A DNA stretch of 64,000 bases from Hemicentrotus pulcherrimus (lineage: Eukaryota; Echinodermata; Echinoidea; Camarodonta; Strongylocentrotidae): positions 27,412-91,411 of the forward strand of contig BEXV01000736.1 of assembly GCA_003118195.1 (NCBI GenBank), given 5' to 3'. Under the pieces are notes generated by a model. The model was not told the DNA's origin. It searched no databases and was given only the letters and a program-made list of their open reading frames with translations. Position numbers and translations under genes: made by a program. Below, piece by piece: positions 33,186 through 45,640 of the stretch. Each line of letters opens with the position of its first letter. Position 1 is the first letter of the stretch.

Positions 33186-34635
33186 ATGAAAAATATACAC
33201 TATAAAGATGAGTATTAATTGCAACAGTGCGTGCACAAACAATGAAGAAAAAAAAAAGAATTGAACATACTACGTCGAAGAAAAACAAAATTATAGAAAT
33301 GAAGATACTCAATGATGAAATAATGTAATAATGAAAATGAATAATCAAATTGACAAAAGTTTCTGGTGATAAACTGTAGGCCAAAACAATTATGAACGAG
33401 TTTTTTTTTTCATTGCCACCAATATGAGCTTTCCAAATAGCTAAGAATAATAATTTAACATTAATATGTGCATAGTTTGAAAATTATTTATTGAAAATTA
33501 TTTTTGGAATGAGAAGTATCCGAAAACTCAAGTTTCATTGATGAATCATGTAAATAGGACCAGAACAGACACAAAAATCTATTTACACCTACATAATGTA
33601 AATGACTGTTATTTTCTCTAAAATGTAATTTCTTTAAAAGTAACTAAGTATAACTATAAAGATATTAATAATGCCTTGTTCAGCGTTGGTATGGTGCCCA
33701 TGGCTCTTCCTTGATTGTTTTCTTCAATAAAACAATTGGTTTAATAAGTCTGTAAAGATACGCTGCTTTTGCAAGAAGAAAGAGATAAAAGATAGAAATA
33801 TCCATCAGAAACGATGTGGAAGGAATTGAACAGGATTGGTTAAAATGGTTTAGAAAACTAGTTCTATGACACACGGTTCAGACAACTTTCTCAGGTAAGG
33901 CGGCTCTTAAAAGCTTCATCATTAATGAATTAAAATAAGCGATCATCTAGATTCATATATTCTAGATAAAATGTCTGGGAAATGTGTATAACCTATAGAC
34001 AGCGAAAGTATAACATGTTAATACCTTAGGAGTATCGTAAATTACTTAGTTTCTAATATCGGAACGGTTTTAAATTTTGGTCTGGTCTAAAAATATATTC
34101 ATATTCCTAGAACATGTTAAATACAATTAGATGAGCTCCTGAAAAACACTCTTATCTCTGATATTGTCTTCGATTAAAGTGAGCCAGCCGTCGAACAACG
34201 TCATATTTGATGTAGTCTTTAACTCACCCCCGAAATGGTATGTGTGATTTTACGACTTTCATTTTAATTCATATGTCTTTTTTAATACCATATTATACCT
34301 TCATTTCGCATGATCATATGATCATGGTTATCAGGAATTATTTTTCCCTTTGGACTCTGCTGTTTTCACTGTTTATATGCATTCCTTTTGTGCTATTCAT
34401 GCTATTGGAAAAAAGGACATCACTTTGCCTTTAAGATCAGACTTCTTCGATGTGATAAACATGAGAGATAAATAAATCATAACAGTTTCGTTATACAGTC
34501 ATGTCACGTATCGACATTATTTAACATGACATGTCATAAACTAAAAATCTACATAAAACCCATTATAAACAGGATACTTTCTTGAATATCAAGGTATGTT
34601 CAAATGACACTAATTTTAAAATAAAAATACATTCT
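33186..34635. other. AT-rich DNA, no gene recognised
   Basis: 33842-33894 contains ATG + MTHGSDNFL ending at a good donor CAG|GTAAGG, but has no partner exon. 34150-34231 has an open plus frame ending at a donor ATG|GTATGT. Both are too weak to call. Confidence 0.35.
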
Positions 34636-34639
34636 CACC

Positions 34640-34815
34640 CGATAGCTTCATCAGCATCAACGTTGTTGAATGATTAATACCCCAGCAATTGGTAGGAGAG
34701 TGGGATATATGAATCGATTCCTTTTTCGAAGGACGTTAGGTTCCGGGCTGGGATTTGAACCCTTAACCTTGGATTGAGAGTCAAGCGAATAAACCTCTAT
34801 ACCACCAAATCTAAT
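34640..34815 (-). mobile_element. SINE head and body fragment
   Basis: On the minus strand: 'ggtggtatagaggtttattc', 'gcttgactctcaatccaagg' and B-box GGGTTCAAATCCC. The tail is missing. Confidence 0.72.
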
Positions 34816-34889
34816 TGGTTAAAACCGAAACTTCGACTATATTGACGTAAAACATTTATAAAACAATCAAGATTTTGTTTTCGCATCAA

Positions 34890-35078
34890 ACGTGTGATCA
34901 TACGCGATCGCAAATAATTTCGAGAAAAAACTTCAATAGTCTCATGTATCTTATGTTGATATGTTCGAGTATCACAGTGACATGTTACGTAATCCAAACC
35001 TGATTTCTAAGTCAAAATGCAGTAAGGTATTGAAACTGCAAACTGGTTTCTTGAAATTATTTGCGATCGTTATCAAAT
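34890..35078. mobile_element. foldback family H, copy 2 (TTACGTAA core)
   Basis: The left arm 'gcgatcgcaaataatttcga' is inverted as 'tgaaattatttgcgatcg' at the right. The central region has TTACGTAA (34985-34992), as in the two other copies. Confidence 0.7.
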
Positions 35079-37170
35079 TAGCGTATCCACTAGCTGTTAG
35101 TTGACCCTTTGGCATGTTTTACTTCAGAAACTAGCACATTTATTATGCGCCTAATAATATGTTTACGCAAGCATCCCCTATCATCCTATGGTAGCTTTAA
35201 GGTTCTCATTATTTTCTCATACCCACACGTAGATTCCATCACTATGAATATGGTATATTTAGGTGGCAACGTGTCTTTCAAAGTCTTTTCTGCCTCGCTA
35301 CAGAGAAATGTAAGTGTTCCTTAAATTGCGCTTATATTTTCCATCGGACATGTTGGATGTGTGTGATTGATGGCAGCATGTTAGAAGCACTTCAGAAAGC
35401 GATAAACTATCCATAATCGGAGCTCGACCAAACGCCGTGACGAACGAATACACTTGAGATGAAAGGGCCATGTGTAACAGATTCCAGAACGCGCGACGCG
35501 GAGCGCATAGTAAAATCGCATCATTCCCAAGGCCTTTTGAAGTCTCTTGATTGAAGAGTTGGCAAGATCACGGCGTCATCGTATACAATACCAGATTGGG
35601 GCCAACGATATGGCTTATGAAGTGTAACGGCCAAGCTCATTGAATTTCCAAACGCCTACACTTCTATGACTTCTTGCAATCTACCTCAATCACTACTCGT
35701 GGCGTTAGATATAGGTGACAAAAGTTTACTACATATCTCTGCTCTGATCCTTTAAACGTACTACCATTGAATGAGGTGGTTAGTATGTTAATTCGTTATA
35801 AGCCAGTAGAATGAGTAGATTATGACTGAAATGCGACGATCCCCACTGGTAAAACGACCCCCCCCCCCACACACACACACCACTAAAAAGATCAACTGGC
35901 TCTACTGAATAACACGATGGGGGAAATCTCCCTGGCTTCATCCAAGTGATTGAGAAATGCAAACAACGAAGTGTAGGCATATAGGCATGGAAAGTTTAAT
36001 CTATTCATTTTGTAGATAAACTTTACAACGATTTAGGAAGGTTTTAATTTATGGAGTGAGTCCAACATTCCCAATAACCATGATGACGATAATAAACTAC
36101 ATAAGTTAACAATTAAATGATTTATACCTTACCAAATGTTGTAATTATTTAAGTATACAAAAAATTGATTGGTCCCGATTCATTGTTCTATATGAATGTG
36201 ACATATTAATGCTTACATCTAAAATAATGCAACTAAGGCTCTAATTTAACCTGTCCAACTTTCATTCTTGAGTTACGAAGAAAAAGAAAAATCAAATATC
36301 AACTTTGTAAGGGGTATGATTAATTTAGTTATTAACTGTATATATCCTATTCCGTCATCTGTATTATTGAGCCATTGAAGGCTCATTAATAGCATCCGTC
36401 AGTTACATGTAAATGGGACTTTTAATACCAAACTGTAGAAGAAAAAAAGATAAAAATCGATTTATGAACGGTTTAAGATTAATTAATAACATTATGGTTA
36501 CAGTGACATGGGACAGGCCCTTAAAGGAAAATCTACTAAAGACCTATAGTCTGTTGTGAAACCCCATGATCTTTGCGATTTGAATGAACGAAATAAAGAA
36601 GGTCTCCTTGAATAGTTGACCTTCTTTTATCTCCCATCACCTGCTGTAAAGTGGATCGGATATCTAAAAACAAGGTATCGAAATCACAACGTGACTTCTA
36701 AACCTCGACATGCCCTGAAACAGTGAAAGTAACCAGAGTCACTTACTCATGAGATAGGGGAAGAAAACTCAGACAATTAGGAAACTGAACGCTGCTTATA
36801 GTCATAAAAAGTTGATGCAAATAAACCATTTGTTAGATACTATTCATAATTACCATGATTACAATGTCAACAATTTTTCCCAAATGTTATCGAAAATGTT
36901 TATTAATACGAATCTTCGTGCGATATAGGAACACTTGTTTAACAATAATTTAACAACTAGTTCTGAACTAATCCTGCTTTTAGTTCTAGCATGAATGTCC
37001 CTCTTCTTGATAATCCCTATGCTTCGAAATTGATTTTCACAGCCTTGCTTTTATCAAAATGTCATCCAAACTTCTTCCCCCCTGATCACTCTCATTTAAA
37101 TTAAAAACAATTATTCTACACATTTTAATCACAGACAACAGCTTCAGAGTATAACTGTGTTCTAATTCCA
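35079..37170. other. AT-rich DNA, no gene recognised
   Basis: 35390-35640 is somewhat richer in G/C. 35858-35882 is C-run plus (CA)n. 36595-36627 holds a ten-base-arm hairpin (aaagaaggtc / gaccttcttt). No coding evidence. Confidence 0.4.
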
Positions 37171-37680
37171 TTAAAGGTAATACAAAGTTTGGGGAAATTT
37201 TGAAAATTTGGTGGAAAATGTTTCTTTACAATTTTGATATATTTGGATGCCCCTGTGGATGTATAATAAGCACTAAAATCATTAGCCCCTAAAACACTTC
37301 TGCTTTCGAGAAAAAATGAAAATAAAAATTTATCGGTGCTCCCGATACATTTTGATATATTTCAAATAGCGCATACGGCCGTACAATGGTAGCTGCGACC
37401 CTGAAAATTTCAGAATAGGCAGCTGTGATATATACCTACCAAACGGGATTAGCTTATCGGTCAAAATTAGTCAAGAAAGATTGTTTTATAGCTTAATTAA
37501 TATCTTGACCTTGAGAGGGCGCTATACAACATAAAGAGTTTGTCATGAAAAATGTCATAACTTTAGACTCGATTTCAACCGCGACAGCGATCACTGCATA
37601 TTGCAGGATCGCATATGCTTCCAATATGTTCATTTGAACCAAATTCATGACCCCATACCAAAACTTTGTATTACCTTTAA
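37171..37680. mobile_element. TTAA-flanked MITE, 510 bp
   Basis: The termini TTAAAGGTAATACAAAGTTT are perfect inverted repeats over about 20 bases, both including the TTAA target. Internal sequence is AT-rich without an ORF. It is consistent with a piggyBac- or Kolobok-type non-autonomous element. Confidence 0.88.
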
Positions 37681-38782
37681 GAACTTAATGAAAAGTCTCA
37701 ATACCATAGACATTGTGCCAATTTTCTGAACACACATGATTGACTAACGAGTTCTTTTCATTTGATTTCTATCATATCTTTTTTTTTTTAAAGAAATCAA
37801 TACATCGGAAATTATAAGTGTTCACATGAATTTAGATTTCTTAGTAATTTTGTATCTTGATTTAAAATGTAATAATGTTTTGGATAAATTTTGCATAATT
37901 ATATTATTATAGTTGTTTTGTTATTTATTATTATTTATTATTTTGTTGGAAATGAATATAAATTAATGAAACGAAGGTTATTATGTACCGATAAATAAAG
38001 GCGCTTCAAAAATGTGTAATCTTTCGATTCGTTAAACTTGTGGAAATGTGCGATGTAGGAATTATGTAATGCTTTCCTTAAAAACTGATTACTTTGAAAG
38101 TAGCATGGTTGAGGAAAATCGTCTTTTCTGTGTAGTTTGAAAAGTTATTAGGACTTGTTAAGGGTGAGCATGGGATCTGAGAGCTACGAGGTCCGGATGA
38201 GCATTTCTAGGAAGTACTCTGTTGGTAAACAACTCGACAATCCTGGATGTTTTGGTTTGGGAGCAGCTGAGAAGTATCTAGAAAGGATCAGCCCGGAACA
38301 GACTGCTTGATCAAGTCTCTGATGTATTCAGGTGATAGATTAGAGCTAGATTTCAAGATTTTTTCATATCGATAGCCAACTAGTGGATGGGTATCCCTGC
38401 GAAATAATTGCTCTAATTTGCAAGGGTTTCATTTCTGAACTTTACTATACAAGATTGCAACGTGCATTACTCCCCTAAGTATTTAATACCACATGTCCAT
38501 GTTTGTTATCCCCTATCCTGCTTCCTTCCTGATAACAGTTAAACTTATTAAAAGCTTGTATTCCATCAACCTTTCAAGTGAAACGTTGTCTTACTATTAC
38601 TACTCACCTGATGCTCAATGCATATTGTTAAATTTCAATGTTCTTTTTATACAATGCATACAAAATGAATAATCACACTGTGCCACATTGTATGTACCAT
38701 GGCATCACGAAGTTGTGTGATCTAATGTAAGTTAAAATTTAATATTTCTTTAATCTTAAGTATGTTGAATATTGATTTAAAT
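37681..38782. other. AT-rich DNA, no gene recognised
   Basis: 37780-38000 ends in (tatt)n and 'gataaataaagg' and could be an eroded LINE 3' end. Confidence 0.35.
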
Positions 38783-38885
38783 TATTTGTATGCGCCTTGA
38801 GCATCTCTAGAGATGGATATATTGCGCTATATAAATATTGTTATACTTATTATTATTATTGTTATTATCATTAATATTATTATTA
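38783..38885 (+). mobile_element. SINE 3' tail fragment
   Basis: 'gtatgcgccttgagcatctc' and 'attgcgctatataaatattg' then (tta)n: the paired tail only. Confidence 0.65.
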
Positions 38886-39083
38886 CTACTCTCTGAGTAC
38901 CTTACTCTCTATATTACAAATTACGAAAGTTGATTGAGTGTTGACTATTTTTAATGTTTCATGTAGATGCTGTCAACTCGATTCTTTGGACGGCGATGAA
39001 AGTATTATCGATTAAACCATATTCCTATGAATTCAAATGTTGCCATTTTCTTAAAAATCACACAGGAATAAAGGTTGTGTAAC

Positions 39084-39485
39084 TACAGGGAGAGTCAGAA
39101 AAAATATATCCCACTTTTTAAAAGTTGTATTGTTCGAAGTATGAATATTTAATTATGGGTTTCGTGATATGTTTTGAAAGCGTGTGTGTGCGTGTGTGTG
39201 TCTGTGTGCGTGTGTGCGTGCGTGTGTGTGTCTGTGTGTCTGACTGTCTTTGTTCAATGCACTGTTTTATTCCTCACCCAGTAAGTTGGCGCAAGCGAAA
39301 TATGGCAGTCTTGTAAAGATTGTCTGATGTTCAGTCATGCGTGAAAGGATTAAAATACAAAATGGTACCTTAATGTACTGGGAGGATAACTCTATCAAGA
39401 CATATCATGAAACCCATAATTAAATAGTCAAACTTCAAACAATATAACTTTTAAAAAGTGGGACATTTTTTCTGACTCACCCTGT
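39084..39485. mobile_element. mariner-like MITE with about 95-bp arms and internal GT microsatellite
   Basis: The left arm begins TA + CAGGGAGAGTCAGAAAAA and the right arm (inverse) CAGGGTGAGTCAGAAAAA. Arms stay similar through 'cccactttttaaaagtt', 'tatttaattatgggtttc' and 'gtgatatg'. (GT/GC)n at 39181-39245 sits near the left arm. CAGGG ends next to TA are common in mariner-related elements. Confidence 0.85.
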
Positions 39486-40354
39486 TTAGAGAAAATTGTG
39501 TTATAGAAACAGATAGACATAATATGCATGTGCTTGTAAAAGGCACCTTTTCTAATGAAAGACAATTTATTTTGTGGCTGTTTTGTGCTCTCGGTTGAAA
39601 TTTAAAAGTAGGGTCTGAAAATACGCAAAAAGATAAAAGTAATACAGATATATTTTGTATAATCTATCTAGCGTTGCGTACACAAACATTTTGTCATGGA
39701 GTATCCTAAAAGGCAATGCTCAACATATAAAGATCTCTAAAATACAAGCGCTTCAGAGCGACATTTTAAAGGGGTTATGTTCAACTCTTCGCAGGACTGG
39801 TATATCCAAATAGCAGAAGATCTATTGTTTGACCTGTATGGTTGTTGCCAATGTGCAATTCGTTTAAAATCTCAAGGCCATATATAATACAATGATAAGC
39901 ATCGCATTTAATGATAGTCGTCTTGAGTTCTATGAATTGGTTCCGTCAATCATTTTCTATCCTTCACTTTTTCTCAAAACATTCAATCTTCCGTGCACCT
40001 GTATATCTTTCCGTACCCTGTGACGATTCCTCAAGGCACGGAAGGCCTTTCCCTTGCATGAAATGCTAGTGAAGGTAACATGTCCATTGTCTCTTTCGCA
40101 TAAGTCTGTTCTTCATTACTCTTGTCTTTTTAACGTATGTGGCGTCGATGTCATGACGCAGCACTCCGTCACAGACTGTCGCTGTCTTGACGCACCATCT
40201 GAGATTGATATTATACAACAATTGAGAACAAGATAAACAGTACAGGCAATGTTTTGAGGAAGGTATGTCCAATAATATATTTCTTATGAATGTGGTTTTT
40301 CTTGCGTCTACCTTGCGTCTCTCTAACTAACACCCCTTGCTAATGGGGCGTCAG

Positions 40355-40423
40355 GAACGGAGAACTGCTTTAGCTACCGCTGCAGTTTTTGTCTCACAAT
40401 CTGGGAGTGGTATACCTCAAAGA
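40355..40423 (+). CDS. weak candidate exon, Cys/Trp-rich
   Basis: It follows a branch-point-like ctaactaac and 'gcgtcag' and ends at a good donor AAAGA|GTGAGT. One frame reads TENCFSYRCSFCLTIWEWYT, a cysteine-rich extracellular-type composition. An alternative reading starts at ATG 40343 (MGRQERRTALA). The first alternative joins in phase to an acceptor at 40587 (cttttgtctctcag). Neither is recognised. Confidence 0.22.
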
Positions 40424-40776
40424 GTGAGTGCAAAATTCAATTTGCTTTAAATTACTGGCATGTGATAATTGATTCATAAGTTAGATTAGCATAAGTAATG
40501 ACGCAATCGAAATGATGCCTCGTGTTAAATGGGCTATTGGTTTCTTGTATAATATTCTGAGTTACTTCTTTAACTTTTGTCTCTCAGCCATGACCGTGAC
40601 AACAAAAATAATCAGCGTACTAATCAATTTTCTCAGGCTATATCGCGGGCAAACATATCTTGCGAAAAAAGGAATTGTAATAATAACCCCATGTTTTTCT
40701 AGTCAAAGTGCTTAATAAAAACATTGTATATGGGTCTGTAGTGATCTAGTAAGGTTAACTGACGGGCAAACCTTTT

Positions 40777-40953
40777 TCAGGCTAATCGTGACATCAGATT
40801 GATCTCGTTGTTGTTTTTTCCACCTGTGTTTTTCGCGTGTGTACCATTCTCGCATATGCCTCCAGCCTGAGTTTCAATCACAACGTCCCCGGACACTGTA
40901 AAACATACCTCCATCAGGTTAACGATTATCATGGCTAAATAAACCCGTCTCAT
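40777..40953 (-). CDS. weak candidate secreted-protein N-terminus
   Basis: ATG at 40953 reads MRRVYLAMIIVNLMEVCFTV, a basic start plus hydrophobic core like a signal peptide, with a likely cleavage after VSG. A Cys and an N-glycosylation sequon (NGT) follow, with a stop at 40777. A donor GAG|GTATGT at 40908 would instead end a 15-codon first exon. The longer frame upstream to 41040 is less convincing. No family is recognised. Confidence 0.25.
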   Translation of the reverse strand: MRRVYLAMIIVNLMEVCFTVSGDVVIETQAGGICENGTHAKNTGGKNNNEINLMSRLA

Positions 40954-42370
40954 TCTGATGGCTCTTTTCCCGTGTAGTGTAACATCAAACCCTCGTAAAA
41001 TCAAATGTTTCATTGAAGAGTGGGCCGTGAATGAAAACAAAAACCAAATCTGACATGAAAGGGGGTCGAAACAGCTTATACTGCAGGGACATAGACGTCC
41101 TTAATGTTGATTCAAGATATATATCTTAGTTTATGTCATTATACGCCAACATAAAATGGGTGACATAACACGTTTCAGACAGAATGATTGAAAGCTTGGC
41201 TTAATAAAAAGAAATCAAGAAATTGGGACGTCCATGTTTCATGAATGTTAATGGTACACTTGCATAATCAAACGTTCAATGTGCTAATCTGAATGCACAA
41301 TTTAAGTTTTGGATGTCAATTAAGGCAACAAAGACTTTTTTGATGTTGCTGAATCAACTCCAGCTTTAAACGAAAACAGAATTCATAAAAGAAAACGTGT
41401 GAAGAAAAGTGGACACTCTTAACTGATATTATCACATTTTTTATTGATATGAGACGTTATAATGATCACCCATAAGACACTTTTTGAATTCGATCAACAG
41501 TTTGTTAAATCACTGGCTTACTAGGCTAATATAAAGTTATGATAACTATCTTCATTAAAACATAGGGAATGGGCCTATTCAGAAACTTATATATACACAT
41601 GTATATTTATGGTCTCATTAATTTATGGGATATATTTGATCCCATTAACTCATACAGCCTGTAGCTTATAGCGTCAACCTCGAACCTTAACTTATGTAGC
41701 CCAACCCTGCCTAAAAATATACAACAAAAAATCTATCGTTTTAGAGAACATAATGAATTGCAAATTGGTTGAGGAACCAATTTGCCATCGGTTCCGCGTA
41801 ACCAAGGGCCTCAGCATAAACATACATTGTATACTGATGACCTAAAAAAAAGTGAAACGTACGTCACAAAATGTCGTTTTATTTTTCGCCGTAGCGATTA
41901 TTTTTAAAACCGTTTCCCGCGTAATGTGTGAAAGAGCCTTCCTTTACCATGAATCTTTGTTGCTTATAGAACATGTTTGGTATTCTATTTTTATGACAAT
42001 GTCCATGAAGGTGATCACCAGACAAAGGGTAATGTGTGCAATTGTGAACTAAAATTTCACTCCGCTAGGCAAATATAAAAGCAAACAATATAGATGAATA
42101 TAAGTAGCAAAACGAATTTGCGTTGGCTAAAGCATAAATATCCCACTCTTTTCAGTAAAAGTACATTATCCATTTTTAAAAATATCGACCTCAAAGAATC
42201 TAGTAATTGCACTTCTTTTTATATACTTTCTTTGTATTAAATTTGCAGTCAGTAAGCTATAATGTAATGATTTTATACCCTTACCATAATTTCTTCTAGA
42301 AATGTCTTGAGTCAGTCACGTTTTTTAAGAACCAAGTCATATTATGAAAGAAATGCCTGACATATCTTCT

Positions 42371-42662
42371 AGGGAGTGTTTCGCAAAGAATAAGATCGAC
42401 TTTAAATTTGACTTAACTATGGCAGGCCATTCATGCCACTATTTTTTCTCATCATTTACTGGCATTGGGTTCTCAGGGACGTACCAATCCCGGTCACAAA
42501 TCTACAGAATTTACATTTTCTTGATAGTTCATTATTGTAGGACAAAATATTATCTAAAGATCATAATTGAGAATCCAATGATGAGAGCAACTAGTGGCAT
42601 GAACGGCCTGCCATAATTAAGTCCCACTTGAAGTCGATCTTAGTCTTTGTGAAACACTTCCA
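42371..42662. mobile_element. foldback MITE with about 70-bp arms
   Basis: Left arm 'gagtgtttcgcaaagaataa', 'gatcgactttaaatttgact' and 'ctatggcaggccattcatgc' are mirrored at the right by 'gcatgaacggcctgccat', 'aagtcgatcttagtctttgt' and 'gaaacacttc'. The 90-codon frame over it is arm-derived. Confidence 0.82.
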
Positions 42663-44140
42663 GACCCGTTTCATTAAACTTACCATTGATGATAACGTAT
42701 GTGCCATTATTCCCATGCAAACCTTGATTTGAATCTTGAATCTACAAATTCAAAATTATTTCCATCATCATGACAATATGTACAGATATAAAATATGGAA
42801 TTTAATAACAGATACGAAATTACATATTAGGTAACGGCATAGCATTCGAAATATAAAGAAAATATGACAGTAAAAACCATAGTACAAATGCAAAATAGTT
42901 TGATTGGCTGTTGGGTAATGTTGCCAAGGTAGTAAATATTGGTTGTTCAGTTTTATGTAACGGGGTCTAGATATGACTTCTCGAAATGGTAATATTTATT
43001 TTTATGAGGAGAGAAAGAATCCTCTTTCTATTTTTAACATTTTTCATTTCACCAGAGTAAATGGACAGGTACTGATAGACGCAAGTGAAATCTTAACAAC
43101 CTAATATACATGCATGATATGCACGGAAGGATTTACGTCTTTTCAGCCGATCTGATTTTATAAATTTCACCCTTTAAGTTTCTATGGCGCCTTATACCCA
43201 CTCAAGAAGCTGCTTTAGCAGTTCTCACGAAAGCTGTAAAACTTAATGGCTATACAGGCCATAAAGCTTTAAGGGAGAGTGACCCAGTTGCCCTAATGCC
43301 AGAATGACTTTTGAAGGATTCGGTGGGAAACGGTGGGTGCAGGCGGTAATCACCAGCGCTGGACCGCGGAGGATTTCGGCGGAGAGCCAGCAGTATTACT
43401 TTCCAGCCAAGTCGTGGGCTTTAATACGAAGCTCGGCGAGGTGGCACATCTTCCCTAATCGTCCCTGTTTAACTCACTGCATAAACATGAGGGCATGAAT
43501 GAATAGGTACTTCGTTCTATCTGCCATACATGTAAATCCACCTCATCCATAATGGATGAGTGCTTATGATAGGTAACAAAGCAGACTGCAGACGTTCATC
43601 GAACCGCGGGAAATCCGTCTGAAATCAGCCGAGAAGTTCATTCACATACGCGAAAATCTCGTCTTGTTTGTGTCATTACGTAAGAATATTTAGCCGTTAA
43701 ACTGATAACAAATGATCAAAACATGAAGTTTAAAGTGGCCTTCAAAATGAAATGGCACAAAACAGAGTATTTCAAGAGCTATTGCAGGTTCTCCTTGATT
43801 AAAGAATGGTATAATTCGACAATAATATGTAAGGGCAGTATTAACCTTCACAGCTATTGGCCTCGAATCCGAAAGGTCGAAGGCGTATTTGGAGTATGTG
43901 CCCTTCCCTCCGGTCTCACATCGAATGGTGAAAACAAAATGAGAAAATGAAAGAGGAGAGAGAAGGAAAAGGAAGGGCGACGTAACACGGAATTGATTCC
44001 TTCCTACTTGCGCACCTCCATCGACTTTTTTTTTCTTTAATAGTTTTTTCCAATTAATTCCAAAAAATACAAATCAATCTTAGAAATAAAATACAGTTGT
44101 TTTTCCTTGACATGAATTCAAAACATTTTCATTACATATA
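42663..44140. other. no gene recognised; G/C-rich island at 43270-43500
   Basis: 43304-43497 is open on the plus strand for 64 codons (starting MTFEGFGGKRWVQAV) in a G/C-rich patch unlike its surroundings. There is no splice support or recognised motif, so it may be a regulatory or unrecognised repeat segment. The remainder is AT-rich. Confidence 0.3.
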
Positions 44141-44150
44141 TTGTGCGATT

Positions 44151-44265
44151 NNNNNNNNNNNNNNNNNNNNNNNNNNNNNNNNNNNNNNNNNNNNNNNNNN
44201 NNNNNNNNNNNNNNNNNNNNNNNNNNCCCACCCGACCCCCCCCCCCCCCCCCCCCCTCCCCACCA
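44151..44265. other. assembly gap (76 N) and C-run
   Basis: 44151-44226 is N, followed by a long C run and ccacc repeats. The X-containing frames here are artefacts. Confidence 0.95.
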
Positions 44266-44469
44266 TGCGATACACACAACACCCGACCACACTTCCACCA
44301 CACAATGTTCCTATCCCCATCAGAATACCCCACATTGGAGCGACAGGCTAACGGAAACTATCTATTCAAAATCATTTAAACGAGGCTACAATAGCTACAA
44401 TATCCCAGTGTTAAAAGTTCATGAAAACTTCAATTGTTCCCACTCAACGACATTCACCCCCAACACACA

Positions 44470-44502
44470 ATCACACACACACACGCACGCACGCACGCAC
44501 TT
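44470..44502. repeat. CA/CACG microsatellite
   Basis: 'cacacacacacacgcacgca' and continuing cacg repeats. Confidence 0.85.
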
Positions 44503-44515
44503 CCGATTCATCATA

Positions 44516-44725
44516 TATTAATATTAATAATATCAATATTCCGTGCTTATATAGCGCTCTATACATCAATCCGACGGTGTGCCTAAGCGCTTTACAGATA
44601 TATCTTTACCCTGGTCATCGGATTCAGGCTTACCCGCACACAATGTATGCACATTTTCCACTCCCTGGGGAGCATTCCAGCCAGTCGCCATTGTACAAGC
44701 GCACACTTGCTCGTTCAACCGGAGC
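44516..44725 (-). mobile_element. SINE body and tail fragment
   Basis: On the minus strand: 'ggctggaatgctccccaggg', 'gtaaagcgcttaggcac' and 'atagagcgctatataag', then (att)n. It is the closest match in the window to the 9723 SINE body; the tRNA-like head is lost. Confidence 0.8.
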
Positions 44726-45640
44726 CCCCTGCAAGTAGCTGGAAATACGCTACGCCATTGCTGAAGAAGGTGGTGCTTGCAGTCATCTAATAAAAGCTTA
44801 TCAATGGGATCACGTTACAAAATGAATGGATAATTCACTCACGATTAAACAGTCATGATTGCTTATCGATACAACCAATTCAGTGCGCACAGGTACGCCG
44901 AAAGCGGAAATTAGCTGAGATGCTTTAACTTTCAAATATGAATACAAATGAGCATTCTGTTATCAAATATAAGAATGATTGTATTAACTTTAACAAACTG
45001 CGTGATTAATATATAATAGCCATCTCGTGAAATCATTACTGAAATACTGATTCATGCTATCAATCACAATGCCTCATGACAAATTGTTATTTATCCTCTT
45101 CAAATGAGCCTGCTTTGGCGTTTAAAATCGCAAGTTTGCCTTGATAAAGCGGAATAAATCAGGATTTCTGCAATGGTTTGTAGGTCATAACCCTTTCGGC
45201 GGAAGACGAAGACCGTGTGTAATATGATTGATGTTAGCCCTGAAGGTGTTTATAATTATCGCCTAGTATTTACCCATCACACCCTCCGCGTATTGGACGA
45301 ATAGCCTGTCATTGATTGAATACATCGTGTATCACTTATCCGGCTGTAAAGTGGGTAAAGGGACAAAATGGCGCCGACGAGGGTTTACAATATCGGCGCT
45401 TTGCTTAAATGATTGGCTTCCGATATTATGAAGGAATGTAGAAAACACTTCACGTGACATTTAGATTGTGATAACGTTTCGTCTTTAGCTATCCGTCATA
45501 GTGCATAACAGCCAACCCATCATCGAGGGAAGAAAAGACTTTAATTGATCTGTGTCACGTGATTGATGTGTATTGCTAATCCTTTTGTCAAACTCATTTT
45601 CAATATGTGTTTGTCGGAAAAGGAGGTTTAGAATACATAA
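44726..45640. other. no gene recognised
   Basis: AT-rich with a slightly G/C-richer patch at 45330-45420. No ORF or repeat support. Confidence 0.4.

Larger units (their letters stand above)
39486..42370. other. mostly unannotated; exon-like cluster at 40.3-41.0 kb
   Basis: Apart from the two candidates listed separately, nothing is recognised. A 66-codon hydrophobic frame at 41852-42052 ends near CAAAGG|GTAATG but has no supporting context. Confidence 0.3.

Noticed and set aside
36595..36627. Terminator-like hairpin followed by T-rich DNA
   Set aside because: Rho-independent terminators are not meaningful in eukaryotic DNA, and no gene ends there.
44080..44521. Several open frames with long X runs
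   Set aside because: They span the 76-N assembly gap and the adjoining C-run.
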